A stretch of 64,000 nucleotides of DNA. Source: Aquilaria yunnanensis (Eukaryota > Streptophyta > Magnoliopsida > Malvales > Thymelaeaceae). Position numbers and translations under genes: made by a program. The notes under the pieces were generated by a model. The model made no database searches. It was not told the origin of the DNA and worked only from the letters and a program-made list of their open reading frames with translations. Location of the stretch: positions 118,041,413 through 118,105,412 of the forward strand of contig CM077593.1 of assembly GCA_039654915.1 (NCBI GenBank), read 5' to 3'. Positions 24,586-35,999 of this stretch are shown piece by piece (position 1 is the stretch's first letter; each line of letters begins with the position of its first letter).

Positions 24586-26947
24586 ATGTTTTCCCTTAGA
24601 GGAACTATTGTTTTCCAAATCTCTTGGGTTCTGCTGTTCCATTGCCTGCTCTGCCAAGCTTCAACAAGAGATTACACCTTCATGGTATGTGATTTTTTAT
24701 CAGTACAGTTTCACAGATACAATTGAAACAAACCTGAGAAAGCAGCCGTGCCTTTCGCAGATAAGAGAGTCCAATTACACACGACTCTGCTCCTCGAAGA
24801 GGATTTTGACCGTCAATGGACAGTTTCCTGGACCTACTCTGACAGTGCACAAAGGAGATACTGTTTTTGTAAGAGTCCACAATAGAGCCTCAGAAAACAT
24901 AACCATTCACTGGTACACATGACATATACTCGTATGAATCTGCATCTATATATATATATATATATTCGAGAAGAAATGAATAGCATTGTACTGAAATTTG
25001 TACCTGCAGGCATGGAGTTGCACAGCCAAGGAACCCATGGGGGGATGGGCCCGAATACATCACGCAGTGTGCCATTCAACCAGGAGGCAGCTATAGATAC
25101 AGAGTCATCTTCTCCACGGAGGAAGGGACCTTGTTGTGGCATGCGCATAGCTCGTGGGCACGAGCCACTATCCATGGTGCCATCGTTGTCTTACCCAGGA
25201 TTGGAACCAACTACCCCTTCCCCCAGCCCTACGCCGAACAGACAATCGTCTTAGGTACCCGTACATTAAATTTCCATGTTTATATTCACTTCATTAACAT
25301 GCTTTATATAAGCATATATCAACCCCCCCAATTCAAACATGTAGGACAATGGTGGAGGGCCAACGTTACTGAGGTGATCCAACAAGCCTTGCAGACCGGG
25401 GGAGACCCTAATAATTCTGATGCTTTCACCATAAATGGTCAGCCTGGTGACCTATATCCATGTTCAAGCCAAGGTACTGTTAAACAATATGAACATATAT
25501 ACTAAAAGGTCTGAGATTCAAACCATGCATTATACTCCCACCGTCCTAAAACTTTTGCTCAATTTGATATTTTGTTATATTTTGATTTAAATTTATTCAT
25601 TATTATTTATTAGAAAAAATTAAAATAAAATATATTTACAAATTACATGTCTTGATTTATCGTTTATATATAAAAAATTTTTGTTAAAAATAAATGGAGA
25701 AAAAGTTTTGAGATGAAAGGAACATTATACTACTAAACTTTTGAACAAGTAAACTATCTGTACATGTGCAGATACTTTCTTTCTAAATGTGGAGAGCGCG
25801 AGGACTTACCTGCTCAGAGTCGTGAACGCCGCCATGGATCACATCCTCTTCTTCGCCATCGCCAACCACAACCTCACCGTGGTGGGCGTCGATGGCAGCT
25901 ATACCAAACCCTTGAGCAGCCAATTCGTTGTCATCTCTCCGGGACAGACCCTCGACGCCTTGCTCCAGACCAACCAAACCGCTGACCGCTACTACATCGC
26001 CGCCAGGGCTTTTGCCTCCGGCACCGGTGTCCCTTACGACAACACCACCGCCACCGCAATCCTCCGCTACACAGATAACTGCAACCCGACCCGCAACACT
26101 TCCTTCCCCAACCTCCCTTTCTACAACGACACTGCCTCTGCTTTCGGCTTCCTCACCCAACTCCGAAGCTTAGCCGACCAGAACCACCCGGTCGACGTCC
26201 CGCAGAACATCACGACCCAACTCGTCTCCACGGTCTCCGTCAACCTCTTCCCCTGCCCCAATGGCACCTGCCAGGGCCCGAACGGTTCCCGATTCGGCGC
26301 CTCCATGAACAACATAACCTTCGTAGACCCAAGTATCGACATTCTCCAAGCCTACTACCGACGCATCGGAGGCGTCTACGGGACCCGGTTTCCTGCCGTG
26401 CCGCCGTTCGTGTTCAATTACACCGCCCCGATTCTGCCGCTGGAGCTGGAGCTGTCACAGAACGGAACAGAGGTGAGGATGATCAACTTCAATTCAACGG
26501 TGGAGGTGGTATTCCAAGGGACCAACGTGGTTTCGGGTACGGACCATCCGATTCATTTGCATGGATACAGCTTCTACATTGTTGGCTTCGGATACGGGAA
26601 CTGGAACCAGACGACCGATCCTCCCAACTACAATCTGGTCGATCCTCCTTTCCGTAACACGGTCAGTGTCCCCATCAACGGCTGGGTCGCCATCAGATTC
26701 CGGGCGAATAATCCTGGTAATAACTCGCTTGTTGACTAAACCGTACATGGCTCCCTATACTATGTATTAATATTCAATTCAATCCTTGAGCTATCATCTG
26801 TGTCCTAAAATTACAGGAGTTTGGTTCGTGCACTGCCACATAGAGCGTCACACGTCATGGGGGATGAGGACGGTGTTTATTGTGAGGAATGGAAGGCGTC
26901 GGAGTGAGAAAATACTGCCGCCACCGTCAGATCTGCCGCCCTGTTGA
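24586..26947 (+). CDS. LAC: laccase A (secreted multicopper oxidase), 6 exons, 566 aa
   Basis: Laccase oxidises phenolics at a type-1 copper and reduces O2 to water at a trinuclear cluster; plant members act in the apoplast on monolignols or flavonoids. Exons: 24586-24684, 24761-24912, 25010-25254, 25345-25473, 25772-26716, 26817-26947; all introns are GT-AG and the total is 1701 nt, a typical length. Residues 1-25 look like a signal peptide (hydrophobic core, cleavage near CQA). Three cupredoxin domains follow, with all copper motifs: HWHG (H83, H85), HAH (H128, H130), HPIHLHG (H467, H470, H472) and [12 protein letters not shown] (H529, C530, H531, H535, M540). The axial position is Met, where many plant laccases have Leu. 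Many N-X-S/T sites are present. The six-exon structure is the family norm. Exon 5 is conspicuously GC-rich against its AT-rich introns. Intron 4 carries a Stowaway-like MITE. The exact subfamily and substrate cannot be told. Confidence 0.95.
24947..24965. repeat. (TA)n microsatellite in laccase A intron 2
   Basis: About nine TA units lie 34 bp after the exon 2 donor site. The paralogue laccase B has a longer (TA)n at the equivalent place (49508-49547). Confidence 0.9.
25533..25729. mobile_element. Stowaway-like MITE in laccase A intron 4
   Basis: The left end CTCCCACCGTCCTAAAACTTTTG and the reverse complement of the right end (GTTCCTTTCATCTCAAAACTTTTTC) form the CTCCCTCCGTCC-type inverted repeats of Stowaway elements, with TA at both flanks. 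The AT-rich interior has no ORF. It lies wholly in the intron and leaves both splice sites intact. Confidence 0.7.
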
Positions 26948-27198
26948 TCACTAAACGTTTCTTTGTCAGCTATGCCCTAATGTTTTTCACAATGTTTTCA
27001 TGTTGCCACTACTTTATACAAAAAATAGTTTTGGTGGGAAGAACAAGAAAAACCCATTCGGATGGAGAACAATTGGGTTCAGCCGATTTTTTTTTCCCTT
27101 TTCTTCTCTACAAGTACTTCTTCCGATAATGAATAAGTTATTCGTTGTATGCATTTAACCAATACCATAGTTGTCGATATATATGACATTAATTTCAA

Positions 27199-27300
27199 AC
27201 ATCAAAGTTTCTCATCAAGTCTTGGCCTTGGGTTCCGTTCCAACAAAATATTTATGTGTTTGTGTTGTAATATGTGAAATAGTTCTAACAATAATGAAAT
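27199..27300. repeat. locally duplicated segment, copy 1
   Basis: The text 'aaacatcaaagtttctcatcaagtcttggccttgggttcc ... atgtgtttgtgttgtaatatgtg' recurs at 28649-28735 with a handful of changes, in the same orientation. It lies just after the laccase A gene. Confidence 0.85.
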
Positions 27301-27304
27301 GAAT

Positions 27305-27622
27305 TTGTGAATAGTCAACTTAATACAAAGTGGTTTATTTTTATTTTTATATTTTTTTAATTTTTCAATATTATGTAGATATAATAATTTATTTGAAAAT
27401 AAATTTTTATGAAGTATTTAAATTTGTATGATTTTTTTTATTTTTAAGCATTTTAAAAGAAAAAATTTTAAAAATTTAATAAGATTATAAAAATTTTATT
27501 TTTAATAAATTATTAGACCTACATAATATTAGTTTTCAAATAAAATTGATTTCAAATAAAAAAATATCAAAATAAAAATAAATAACTTTAAATTAAGTTA
27601 ATTTAAGTTGAAATGAATCCGT
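27305..27622. mobile_element. AT-rich foldback MITE-like element, copy 3
   Basis: The arms match those of 6436-6766: an inner left 'attatgtagatataataattta' and an inverted right 'taataaattattagacctacataat', ending 'ttaatttaagttgaaatgaa'. No ORF was seen. Confidence 0.55.
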
Positions 27623-27655
27623 AATATCTAGCATGTTTTATATTAATAGCTGTCT

Positions 27656-28532
27656 GTTAATGCGTTTTTGTTGACTTGGCATTAGATTGGGTGTGGATCC
27701 CTTGTTTTCTTTACTTAGATACCCTGAACTTGAACCAAATTATGGCTGCAAATTGCCACCAACTTGAACTAGGCGGCCTCTCAGCTGGTGTAGAAGATCG
27801 AAACCTCTGAAGCCAAAATCGAGCACTTGTTTCTCCGTCTTCTTCTCTGGGCTTAATCAGCATAAAAAAAGGAAGCACTTCATTCTCCTCCTCTGCCACA
27901 ATCGTCAAACCTTGCCTCCGTCCCCGTGTTCATCACTACTTGCACCAGTATTGCTGCTTGACCACCATGGCCAACGCCGCCAACCTAACTTTCCTTTTTA
28001 CCCAAACAAGCTCTCATCTTTTTGTTTCCCAACATCCACCAAACCGATACCTCCACCACTCCCCTTTTTCACTCAACCAATTTCTCGTCTTTTCGATGCT
28101 TGCAGCAATTTTGCTTCTAGGTCGTTGTCAACGGTGTCGGGGAGAACAATTGGGCACTCTTGTCCGGGGATGATTTTCTGATCTCGGATGAGTTCGAGCT
28201 CGAACTGGGTCTGGGGTTGAGTATTGGCATCGACAAACACCGGTTCAAAGCCCAACAAATAGTCGTTATGCGGCGGCCATTGTTTTATGGGTTTGGGAGC
28301 GTAGCAGCCTGGCTGGTTGAGGATCAAGTCGGATTGAGTCAAGCTTGTAGAAGGAGGTTGAGATTCTAATTCTCAAGGAGAGGTTGACAGGAATCTGGGG
28401 AAGGGAAGAACCAAAGAAGGGGAGAACCTGAGAAGATGGTGATTGGTTCGAATGTAACTATGTGTTCTTTTTTATGGCAAATTATTTTAGGACTCACACG
28501 TCAGACTTACCACTCAGTTAAAACATGTTAAT
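27656..28532. mobile_element. possible TIR element with GC-rich core
   Basis: The left end GTTAATGCGTTTTTGTTGACTTGG... aligns with the reverse complement of the right end ATTAACATGTTTTAACTGAGTGG... over ~45 bp including 'gtgtg.atcc/gtgtgagtcc'. The interior (27715-28440) is GC-rich with opposing short frames: 65 and 89 aa on the minus strand, and 89, 77 and 69 aa on the plus strand. The minus-strand 89-aa frame contains IVLPDTVDNDLEAKLL, which looks protein-like but is unassigned. It may be a Pack-MULE-type capture. No clean target duplication was found, so confidence is limited. Confidence 0.45.
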
Positions 28533-28559
28533 GGCTTCATGTTAATGTTAAACAAATCT

Positions 28560-28735
28560 CGAATTTTGTTTATGTATATTAAAATGTTACACATCATCAA
28601 AGCAAGAACGCGTGAATTTATAAAAAGAAGCGTATATACGCTAATGTCAAACATCAAAGTTTCTTATCAAGTCTTCGCCTTGGGTTCCTACAACATACAA
28701 TTATGTGTTTGTGTTGTAATATGTGGAATAATGTT
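28560..28735. repeat. locally duplicated segment, copy 2
   Basis: The first part ('attttgtttatgtatattaaaatgttacacatcatc') recurs at 29230-29312, and the second part (28649-28735) is the second copy of 27199-27285. All are in the same orientation, so this stretch downstream of laccase A has been duplicated at least twice. Confidence 0.85.
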
Positions 28736-28748
28736 ATCTGTTAATAAT

Positions 28749-29162
28749 TGATGGCCGAACTATTAATAGAGATGGTTGAATAGGATGCCGGTGGTATACT
28801 AAGGTAGACCAAGGCCTGAACCTATAAGCAAAGACAATTGTTAGGGTGAAGGTGGAAAACCTTCTAAAGGTCAAGTTAGTACATCTATGAGAGTGAAAGT
28901 AGCTAGGGTTTTAGTAAAAAGAAGATCATACCTCTACAAGCCGTGAGGGTCTCCCTTTTATATGTGTCAACTGCCCTCTGTCATGGCCTTTAAAAATGTC
29001 ATCAATGTAGGGATTCCTCTCAATTATAAGAATCTTGCTTTGGCTAGCCCCCTATCCTTCTAGAAGACTCCTTCATTGGGTAGAGATCTACTTGGGCCGG
29101 TTTTCCTCCATCAAAACGGCCCAGGTATCAAATTATGTAGGGCCAACCCCACCATGACATCA
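28749..29162. mobile_element. possible small solo LTR inserted in the duplicated segment
   Basis: A 414-bp block starting TGATGGCC and ending TGACATCA separates two parts that are contiguous in the copy at 27285-27310 ('gtgttgtaatatgtg...' and 'aacaataa.atga.tttgtgaat'), so it is an insertion. It has the TG...CA ends of an LTR and a TATA-like tttatatgtg (~28968). I could not find a clean target duplication or any internal retroelement region. Confidence 0.45.
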
Positions 29163-29164
29163 CC

Positions 29165-29312
29165 AACAATAAGATGAGTTTGTGAATTGTTACAAGAAAT
29201 TCAATATCTAAAATCTCCGCTCATTTCTTTATTTTGTTTATATATATTAAAATGTTACACATCATCAGAGTAAAAACACGTCAACCTATGAAAGGGAGCT
29301 TATATACACTAA
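29165..29312. repeat. locally duplicated segment, copy 3
   Basis: It holds 'aacaataagatgagtttgtgaat' (compare 27290-27312) followed by 'ttttgtttatatatattaaaatgttacacatcatc' (compare 28560-28600), again in direct orientation. Confidence 0.8.
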
Positions 29313-30179
29313 TAAGAATCGATTGAATTGGTTAAAAATAGTACATTTTAATTTCTCTTTCGTTGCCATCAATAGGTTTTTATTAGTAAGCTCTTTCTAA
29401 GTAATATTATAAACTTTAATTTGAAGATATATAGGGCTTATGTGTTGTTTTGAAGTGAGATGACTTTCTCATACTTCTAAACATTTGCACTATTTTTTTT
29501 CCTACTTTGAAAAAAAAGCTCAAATATGGGGCTGAATTTTTAGATTATCAAACTTAGCCCATGTATAGATAAACATGGCTGGTGGGCTTAGTTGACCCGA
29601 GACCCCAGACCTGGTTTGGGTCAAACTTGGCCTAGCTTTGTCAAACCTAGGCTTGACATAGAGTGTTGGTAGGAGGCTAGGCAAACATTGGCCAGGAGAA
29701 AGAGGGAAGCCTAAATCAGCTCGGCTCGACCCATGAACATGGCGAACCTGAAATCGGATTGGACCAACCCAGAATCGGTCGGGCCAGGCTAGGCCATGGC
29801 TGGGTTGACCGTTTCCCAGTTGACAATTGCAGATTTGAAAAATTCAAAAAAACAATTGGGAAAATTACACCCTACCCTCATAATGGTTGTAGAATATTTT
29901 TTTAGGCCTCAGACTTTTTTACCCTCCTCTAACAATTATTAATGGCTAGCTTTTTAGAACCTTTTGGGCAAACCATATTTTTTCCTCTCTTATAAATAGG
30001 TAGTCTCCCCCCCACACTTCCTCACACCAAAGTTTTTTTCTCCAATCTCCATGTATAATATTTTCTTATTCTCTCTACTAGCTCTCATCCATTTTCTTAA
30101 TCTTTCATTAATATTTGCTTAATTTCTTCCCAATCTCCTTCTAATCTTACACTAATTATTTTATATCATTAATTGCTTC

Positions 30180-32340
30180 ATGAGCGAAGAACTCCGGCAA
30201 GGGTGTTGCAAGCTCCTCACCCTGCACTGGGGTTGGTTCATTTTTTCGAGGCCGATTGTCGAGGAGTCCATATCCAAAAAGTTGTCGACAATGATACCAA
30301 TATCAGTATGTCGAACTATGAGTTGGGCCTCGATGACCTGCTCTCTGACGATGACGTTGAGGAGGTTCCACTAACCTAAGCCAACTTAAGCAATGCTGAA
30401 AGGTCGTAACCAACACCTCAAAGTGAGCAACAACCCAAGGCAACACAAGGGAAATCTAGAAATTGGTGCATTTCAAGCAAGTGTGGGAAGGCAATGCAAG
30501 GTACGCCAGGTGCAAACACTGCGGGATTAAGTTTGGGTGTAAGTTGAATTCCGGAATAGGCATGTTTACCTGGCATTTGAGCAAAGTCTATAAAGATCTT
30601 ATCAGCACTTCTAATGGACAAACCCAATTGACGGGTGTGGGGAGTTTTGGCGGTTCAGGTATTTTTTGATACAATCCCAAAACTGCTAGCCAAGGTTTGA
30701 TTAATTGGATGATGATTACTGATAAACCTTTCAAACAAGTGAAAGATGAACACTTAGAAAGATTTATTGTCGAAAATTTAAATCCTACATGTAAGAAAAT
30801 GTCTAGGCAAATGGCTAGAAGAGAAAGTTTTAAGCTGTATGAAGCTAAGCAATGTGATTTACAAGCATATTTCTCTACAATTAATCATTTTCTTTCATTT
30901 GCATCTAATTTGCGAAGGATGAACACTTAGAAAGATTTATTGTTGAAGATTTGAATCCTACATATAAAAAAATGTCTAGGCAAATGGCTAGAAGAGAAAG
31001 TTTTAAGTTGTATGAAGCTAAGAGATATGATTTACAAGCATATTTTTCTACAGTTGATCATTTTTTTTTTCATTTGCATATGATATGTAGATATTACCAA
31101 TAGGAGAAAATTATTATTATGTAACTACTTATTTGATAGATGATGACTGGGTAATACAGAAATGAATCATTGCATTTAAATGCATGAAATTTGATCATAA
31201 GGGGTAGAACATTTTTAACTGCATAATAGAAACTTTGTGGGAATTTTAAGTTGCTGATAAAGTTTTATCCATTTTTCTTAACAATGCTTCTAACAATGAT
31301 TGGGCGGTGAGAGAATTAATTAAAGAGTTAAAACCATTATTTGAAGGAAAATTTTTCCATGTTCGCTGCTTGCATCATATTTTAAATTTATGTGTTCAAA
31401 GTGATTTAAAGTTCTTGTAGACCGAGATTAGCTCAATTCAGAATGCATTACTTTTTCTAAAATCAAGGAGCAAATTAACACATGAATTTAAAATTTTTTG
31501 TATTGAAAATGAGGTAAAATTTTCTTGGAAACAGTTTAAACTAAATTGTCTTACTCAATGGAACTTAACATTTGAAATGTTGAATGACAACTAACCATGG
31601 GCAAATCTTTTGACTCATTTTGTAAGCTCATGAGTACAAGCCAAATGGCTAACTGATGACATGTGGGAAAAATGTTTTAAGTTGAGTTACTAATGTTTTT
31701 TATGAGGCAACAAATGTTTTCTTCGGGGTTTATTATCATATTGTGTACTAAGCAATGTTGTATTTTGTAAACATCAACTATATTTTCAACCAATACAAGG
31801 GCGATGAGTTTTTGAAACCAACTTAAAAGTAATGCAAAAGAAATGGCTACACTATTTTTAAATGATACTGCTCATTTATCCAATTGCATGTGTATTAGAC
31901 CCGAATGTAAAAATTACGGGTGGTCTCCAATTGTTAGAAGCATCTATCATGCATATATAAGATATAATCAAGTTTCTACACTTGCTATTTCTGTTGAGAC
32001 CAACCATAACTTGAGAGAGTTATACAAACTCTGCTCTGAGTGTCATTCTGATAAGGTTAAGGCATCTGAGCCAATATCGGCATAACACTTCACACTCGAG
32101 TGGTGGAAGAATAAGAAAAAAATATTTTTGATCTTATCCACAATGGCGCAAAAGATTTTGGCAGTACCAATCTTTACCGTCACATCTGAGGCAACTTTTT
32201 ATGTGGGAAAATGAGTCATTTCAAAGAACTGTGCAAGGTTTGTGTCTGCAATCGGGATTTAGCTCTTGCTACTTTAAGGAATCAAGATATGAAAAGCTCT
32301 GATGATGAGGTCACAAACGATAAGGAGACACAACAGTAGA
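30180..32340 (+). pseudogene. hAT transposase pseudogene (BED finger, Ac/RICESLEEPER type)
   Basis: This would have cut and pasted the surrounding element. In order, the fragments seen are: a BED-type zinc finger with CKHC (~30508-30600), the region 'PF..V....ERFIVENLNPTCKKMSR' (~30730-30820), the core segment FHVRCLHHILNLCVQ (~31357-31401) and TQWNLTFEML (~31552-31581), and the C-terminal dimerisation motif WWKN...LSTMAQKILAVPIFTVTSEA (~32100-32196). Stops and frameshifts interrupt it many times, and a 173-bp stretch is tandemly duplicated (30745-31083). No intact protein can be made. The domain order matches the family. Confidence 0.9.
30745..31083. repeat. 173-bp tandem duplication within the hAT transposase
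   Basis: The segment starting 'gatgaacacttagaaagattt' at 30745 begins again at 30918 and continues through 'ttacaagcatatttttctac' with ~90% identity by eye. The duplication breaks the transposase frame, and a longer poly-T tract marks the second copy. Confidence 0.9.
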
Positions 32341-32713
32341 TTGTATGTTTTCATTTCGGATTTTAGATTGTATTTGATCTGATTATGCTGTGAAGAGTCA
32401 ATATTAGGTTTTACTTTTCATTTTTACGTTCTAAACGATGTAAGTGTCATATGGCCTTTTCATTAACAAAATTTACACCAGTAGTGGTGTTTTTCCTTAA
32501 ATAAAAACATGTTTATTCAGATTATAATTGAATAATGTTTCAAAACATGTTTCAACACTTTTTTTTTTAAATAGGGAAAGCTCAACCTAGTATAGACTAG
32601 CCCCAGCCCAGGCCTAACCTGCCTTGAAAAGGGCTGTGCCCAGGCCCAGATTTCCCAACCAAGCCCAGCTTGCCTGGGCTGGGTCGGCCCACTGGCCACC
32701 ATTACGTATAGAG

Positions 32714-34640
32714 GTACCAATATTTGTCAGTTGAGACACTGAGCTTTACGAGCATTGTTCCTTAACCAAAGGATTCCCTTTCCCTGGTCCATGCTAATAA
32801 CTACCCATTTTGGGCTTCCGTCGGATGATCATATCTTTGGTCATGCTTAAGTTATTTTCCAAAAATGTATGGATAAGGCGCATGGGTCGGGCAAAACCAT
32901 GAATTTACCCAATTCATAAGAGTGTGGTGAGTTGGATTGGTTAAAAATTAATCATGATTCACAGGTTCTGGTTCCATATGGAACCAACCTGAGAAATATT
33001 TATTAATATATTATAAAATTTATGCTTTTACATATATAATTATTTATTAAAAATTATATTATAGGGGTTTAGTCTTTTAGTTTTAAACCTAATCCTAAGT
33101 CCTAACTATCCCAATCCTACTCCACAAAAGCATTCCTAAATTTCTAGACCATCATGGGGCAAGGGTTACGAGTGCAACTTTATTGGATTTTAGTGTTGTT
33201 ATATGTATATGGTGTAAAGTAAAAAAATTCTAGAATTAGAACAAAAAAACCTAGAAACATGATTATGGTTTTATTTAGTTCTTGATTCTTGAATTAAGTA
33301 TGAAAATTTTTAAACCAAACCTATTTAAGTTAGTTCCATCCCACAAAAAACCTAAGCCAACTCAAAACATACTCATCCTTACACTTTCAAGTGAACACAT
33401 TTTTGCGGCTATTCATTAACATTCTATCGAGATGAATTTAGCTTTTTGTTTTGTTTTATTTTGCTAGCAACGCAAGCATGCAAGAACTCCATTACTTTGT
33501 CACAAATCATTACCTCTAATACTAAATATTAATGTTGTTCCTAAATATAGTCTAAGGCTTATGTCTTAATATAAGATCGAATTTAAAAAAGTGAATTGGT
33601 CTTGCTTTATTTTCTTAAAGACGAATCACATTGTTATACACAGGCTTTTATAGAGTCTTAACACTATAAGTTTACTTAATATCATACTTTTACACAAATT
33701 AGGAGCCCTAGACCTTAGGGACTACAGCAAAGATTAAGAGTTCCATATAGTTAATTTTAATCGAGGCAAGTCTCATAATTGATTCTTAACTCCCTTAATA
33801 GCCTTGTCAACCTCCATGCATCTTTCATCAGCTCCACTATCAGAGGAGAATGCACACTTTAGAGATTTTGGTGTGTAGAGATTTTGGATTTTTTTGTTTT
33901 CGTTTGATTGATTAATTTGTATAAATTTGTGTTTTGCTTCTTCTATTTTTTTAGGATAACCCCCTGCCTGAAACTCAAAAAGCTACAATTCCATGGTGGG
34001 ATGTTTAACCAAGAGGCTAAATGAGGAGGGATCTGTAAGGGCAGGATGTGGTAGACTGCAAGGGTGGTGGCGAGTGGGGACTAGGTACCCTGACAATTGT
34101 AGGCTCGGCAATACCTAATTGATTGCTTTAATTTTTTCTAATACTAAGACATGGGCAACCTCTATACTTATACCCCATCTTTCTCCTCCGTTGGATTTAA
34201 AAAGATTGATGATTTTGCAAATCTCTGATTTAAAACCAAAATTTTATCCTTTTGACACTCTAGTCATTAGAGTTTATTATTTGTCTTATTTATTTGACTT
34301 AAGACTTAGAAAAATTTCAAAAGACTTTATTATTTAATAATTAAAGATTATTGTTAAAATCTTTCTAAACTATCACCTAAGTCGCATAGCGACCATAAGA
34401 CCCATTGTTGAAGAGAGAGGGCAACATGATCATGTGAAACATTGATAGATAGCTGTTTAAGATATTAACACTAATCAATAGTCACCAATAGATAAAATAT
34501 TTAGAACTTTGTTTAGGTTTACTTCAAAAAGACAAGATGAAAAATAAATTGGGGGGAATAGAAAAGTTAAAAAATTATAAGTTGTTTTGATAAGAAACAT
34601 TGAGAAGAGTTTGGGAAATTGGAATATTTCTAAAATTGAC
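32714..34640. other. gene-free stretch
   Basis: No supported gene. It is AT-rich non-coding sequence between the hAT element and the caulimovirid relic. The ORF at 34119-34337 has no recognisable motif and may be the outermost viral or flanking sequence. Confidence 0.5.
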
Positions 34641-34699
34641 AAATGAGATGTTTATCAAAGGAAACTTTTGATCTTAGAATGACTTATGTCATTAAAATG

Positions 34700-35612
34700 G
34701 TAGAAAAAACTATTCCAATAATGGAAGAAGATCATAAATTAGAATTGTCTTAAAAAATATATGATCAAGGATCATCTAGAAAATCATTATAATTATTTGC
34801 ATGTTGTTCTGGTGTATATTGGTTTTAAATCTTTAACAAGAAATGATTTGAACACTTCAGTAATCATTACCATAAAAGATTGTAGAGAAAATAAATTCTC
34901 TGATTCTTTATTAGGCGTCATAGAATCAAGTTTATGTGATGAGCAAATTTACTTTAATTATCACTCAAACTTTACTGTTTCTTGGAAAGATCATTATATC
35001 ATGAAAGTTTTAACTACAAACATCATAACATCTAATTTTGATATGCTTGAAAGATCCTAAAATCTTGCTTTTGTTTATGGAATCTATTATAAAATAATGA
35101 CAACACAGATTGAGCCCAAGGCTTTGGAATTTGATACATAATGAGAAACTTTGTTATTAAAAATCAATACAAAAAAGAGTCATGTTGTCATTCCAAAGAC
35201 AATAAAATGAAGAGACATAAAGGTTTTAGAAAAATGGATTTTCCAAAATGATAAACCAATGAAATCTTTGAAACCTTAAGAATTAGAAATGATTGTTGAA
35301 TATGAAAATGAAGATGTTGAAATAAGGTTTAGTAAGGAAAAAATTACAAAAAATGATTTATCAGAATTAGAACCAAAAAGACTTCCCTCAATTATTACTT
35401 ATAAACCCTTTAGAGCTTCATGTTCTTATGTGCCAGAATTTGAACATGAGAAATTTTTAGGAGGAGTTAGAGAATCCATAGAACAAGTTTTACACCCTAT
35501 TTATAAAATTAATCCAGTTGTCTTAGAAAATGGTCAAAATTCTAGACAACAAGATGAAAAAACAAAATTTGAATTCATAGGACCACCAAATCCTAGCTTT
35601 TTAGATTTTTAA
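34700..35612 (+). pseudogene. caulimovirid movement protein-like remnant
   Basis: A 99-residue frame (34761-35060) fits the caulimovirid movement protein core: an LHVVLVYIGFKSLTR segment, then a D-R-containing stretch, a 'GVIES' segment and 'YHSNFTVSWKD'. The next frames read 'IPKTIK*RDIK...W' (the conserved P..I.W.DI..P..W zone) and then an acidic 107-residue frame (35289-35612). In the virus this protein forms tubules at plasmodesmata. Stops at ~35058, 35140 and others show it is dead. It is described only as a relic. Confidence 0.8.
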
Positions 35613-35999
35613 TTAAGTGTATTAACAGAACCATTTAGGTTTGACCATCAAAGTCTAAATGAGGATTTTTAGTTAGAAGGGAATAAAATTAATAGAAAAT
35701 TATTTTTTAATACCTATACCAAAGAAGATAAAAAAGAAATTGAACATATTCAGTATAAGAGAATTATGAGAACTAAGAAAAATTTAAATTCTTTGAATGG
35801 TTTATTCTTGCCATAGTTTTGGATGAAGAAACTACATTAGAGGTGCTAAAAGAAACTTGGTCCACTTATAAGACTAAAATAGAAAAAAAATTAAATCTCC
35901 ATAACCACCTACACTACGGTTATATTGGGAGAAGAAACTAAATCATCTACTTCACCCTTCAAGACTTTTGACATAGAAAATCTGTAGATAAAAAAAAAG

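Larger units (their letters stand above)
26948..27655. other. 3' flank of laccase A
   Basis: Contains the likely laccase A 3' UTR (an AATAA signal-like 'cgataatgaataagtt' near 27125), then the first copy of a locally duplicated segment (27199-27300) and the third AT-rich foldback copy (27305-27622). No other gene was seen. Confidence 0.5.
29571..32705 (+). mobile_element. hAT transposon with decayed transposase
   Basis: The flanks gtatagat (29563-29570) and gtatagag (32706-32713) match at 7 of 8 positions. The ends are GC-rich and roughly inverted (CATGGCTGGTGGGC... / GCCCACTGGCCACC), with subterminal 'ggcctag/ggcccaggcc' repeats, and a BED-type hAT transposase relic lies between. It could be the source of activity that once moved the short hAT derivatives elsewhere in the window, although the end sequences are not identical. 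Confidence 0.8.

Noticed and set aside
24527..24922. Plus-strand 131-aa ORF starting before the laccase A ATG
   Set aside because: It reads through intron 1. The laccase frame starts at 24586 with a signal peptide and splices at GT 24685.
25783..26160. Minus-strand 125-aa ORF over laccase A exon 5
   Set aside because: A shadow of the GC-rich laccase coding strand; no motif, and laccase coding is clear.
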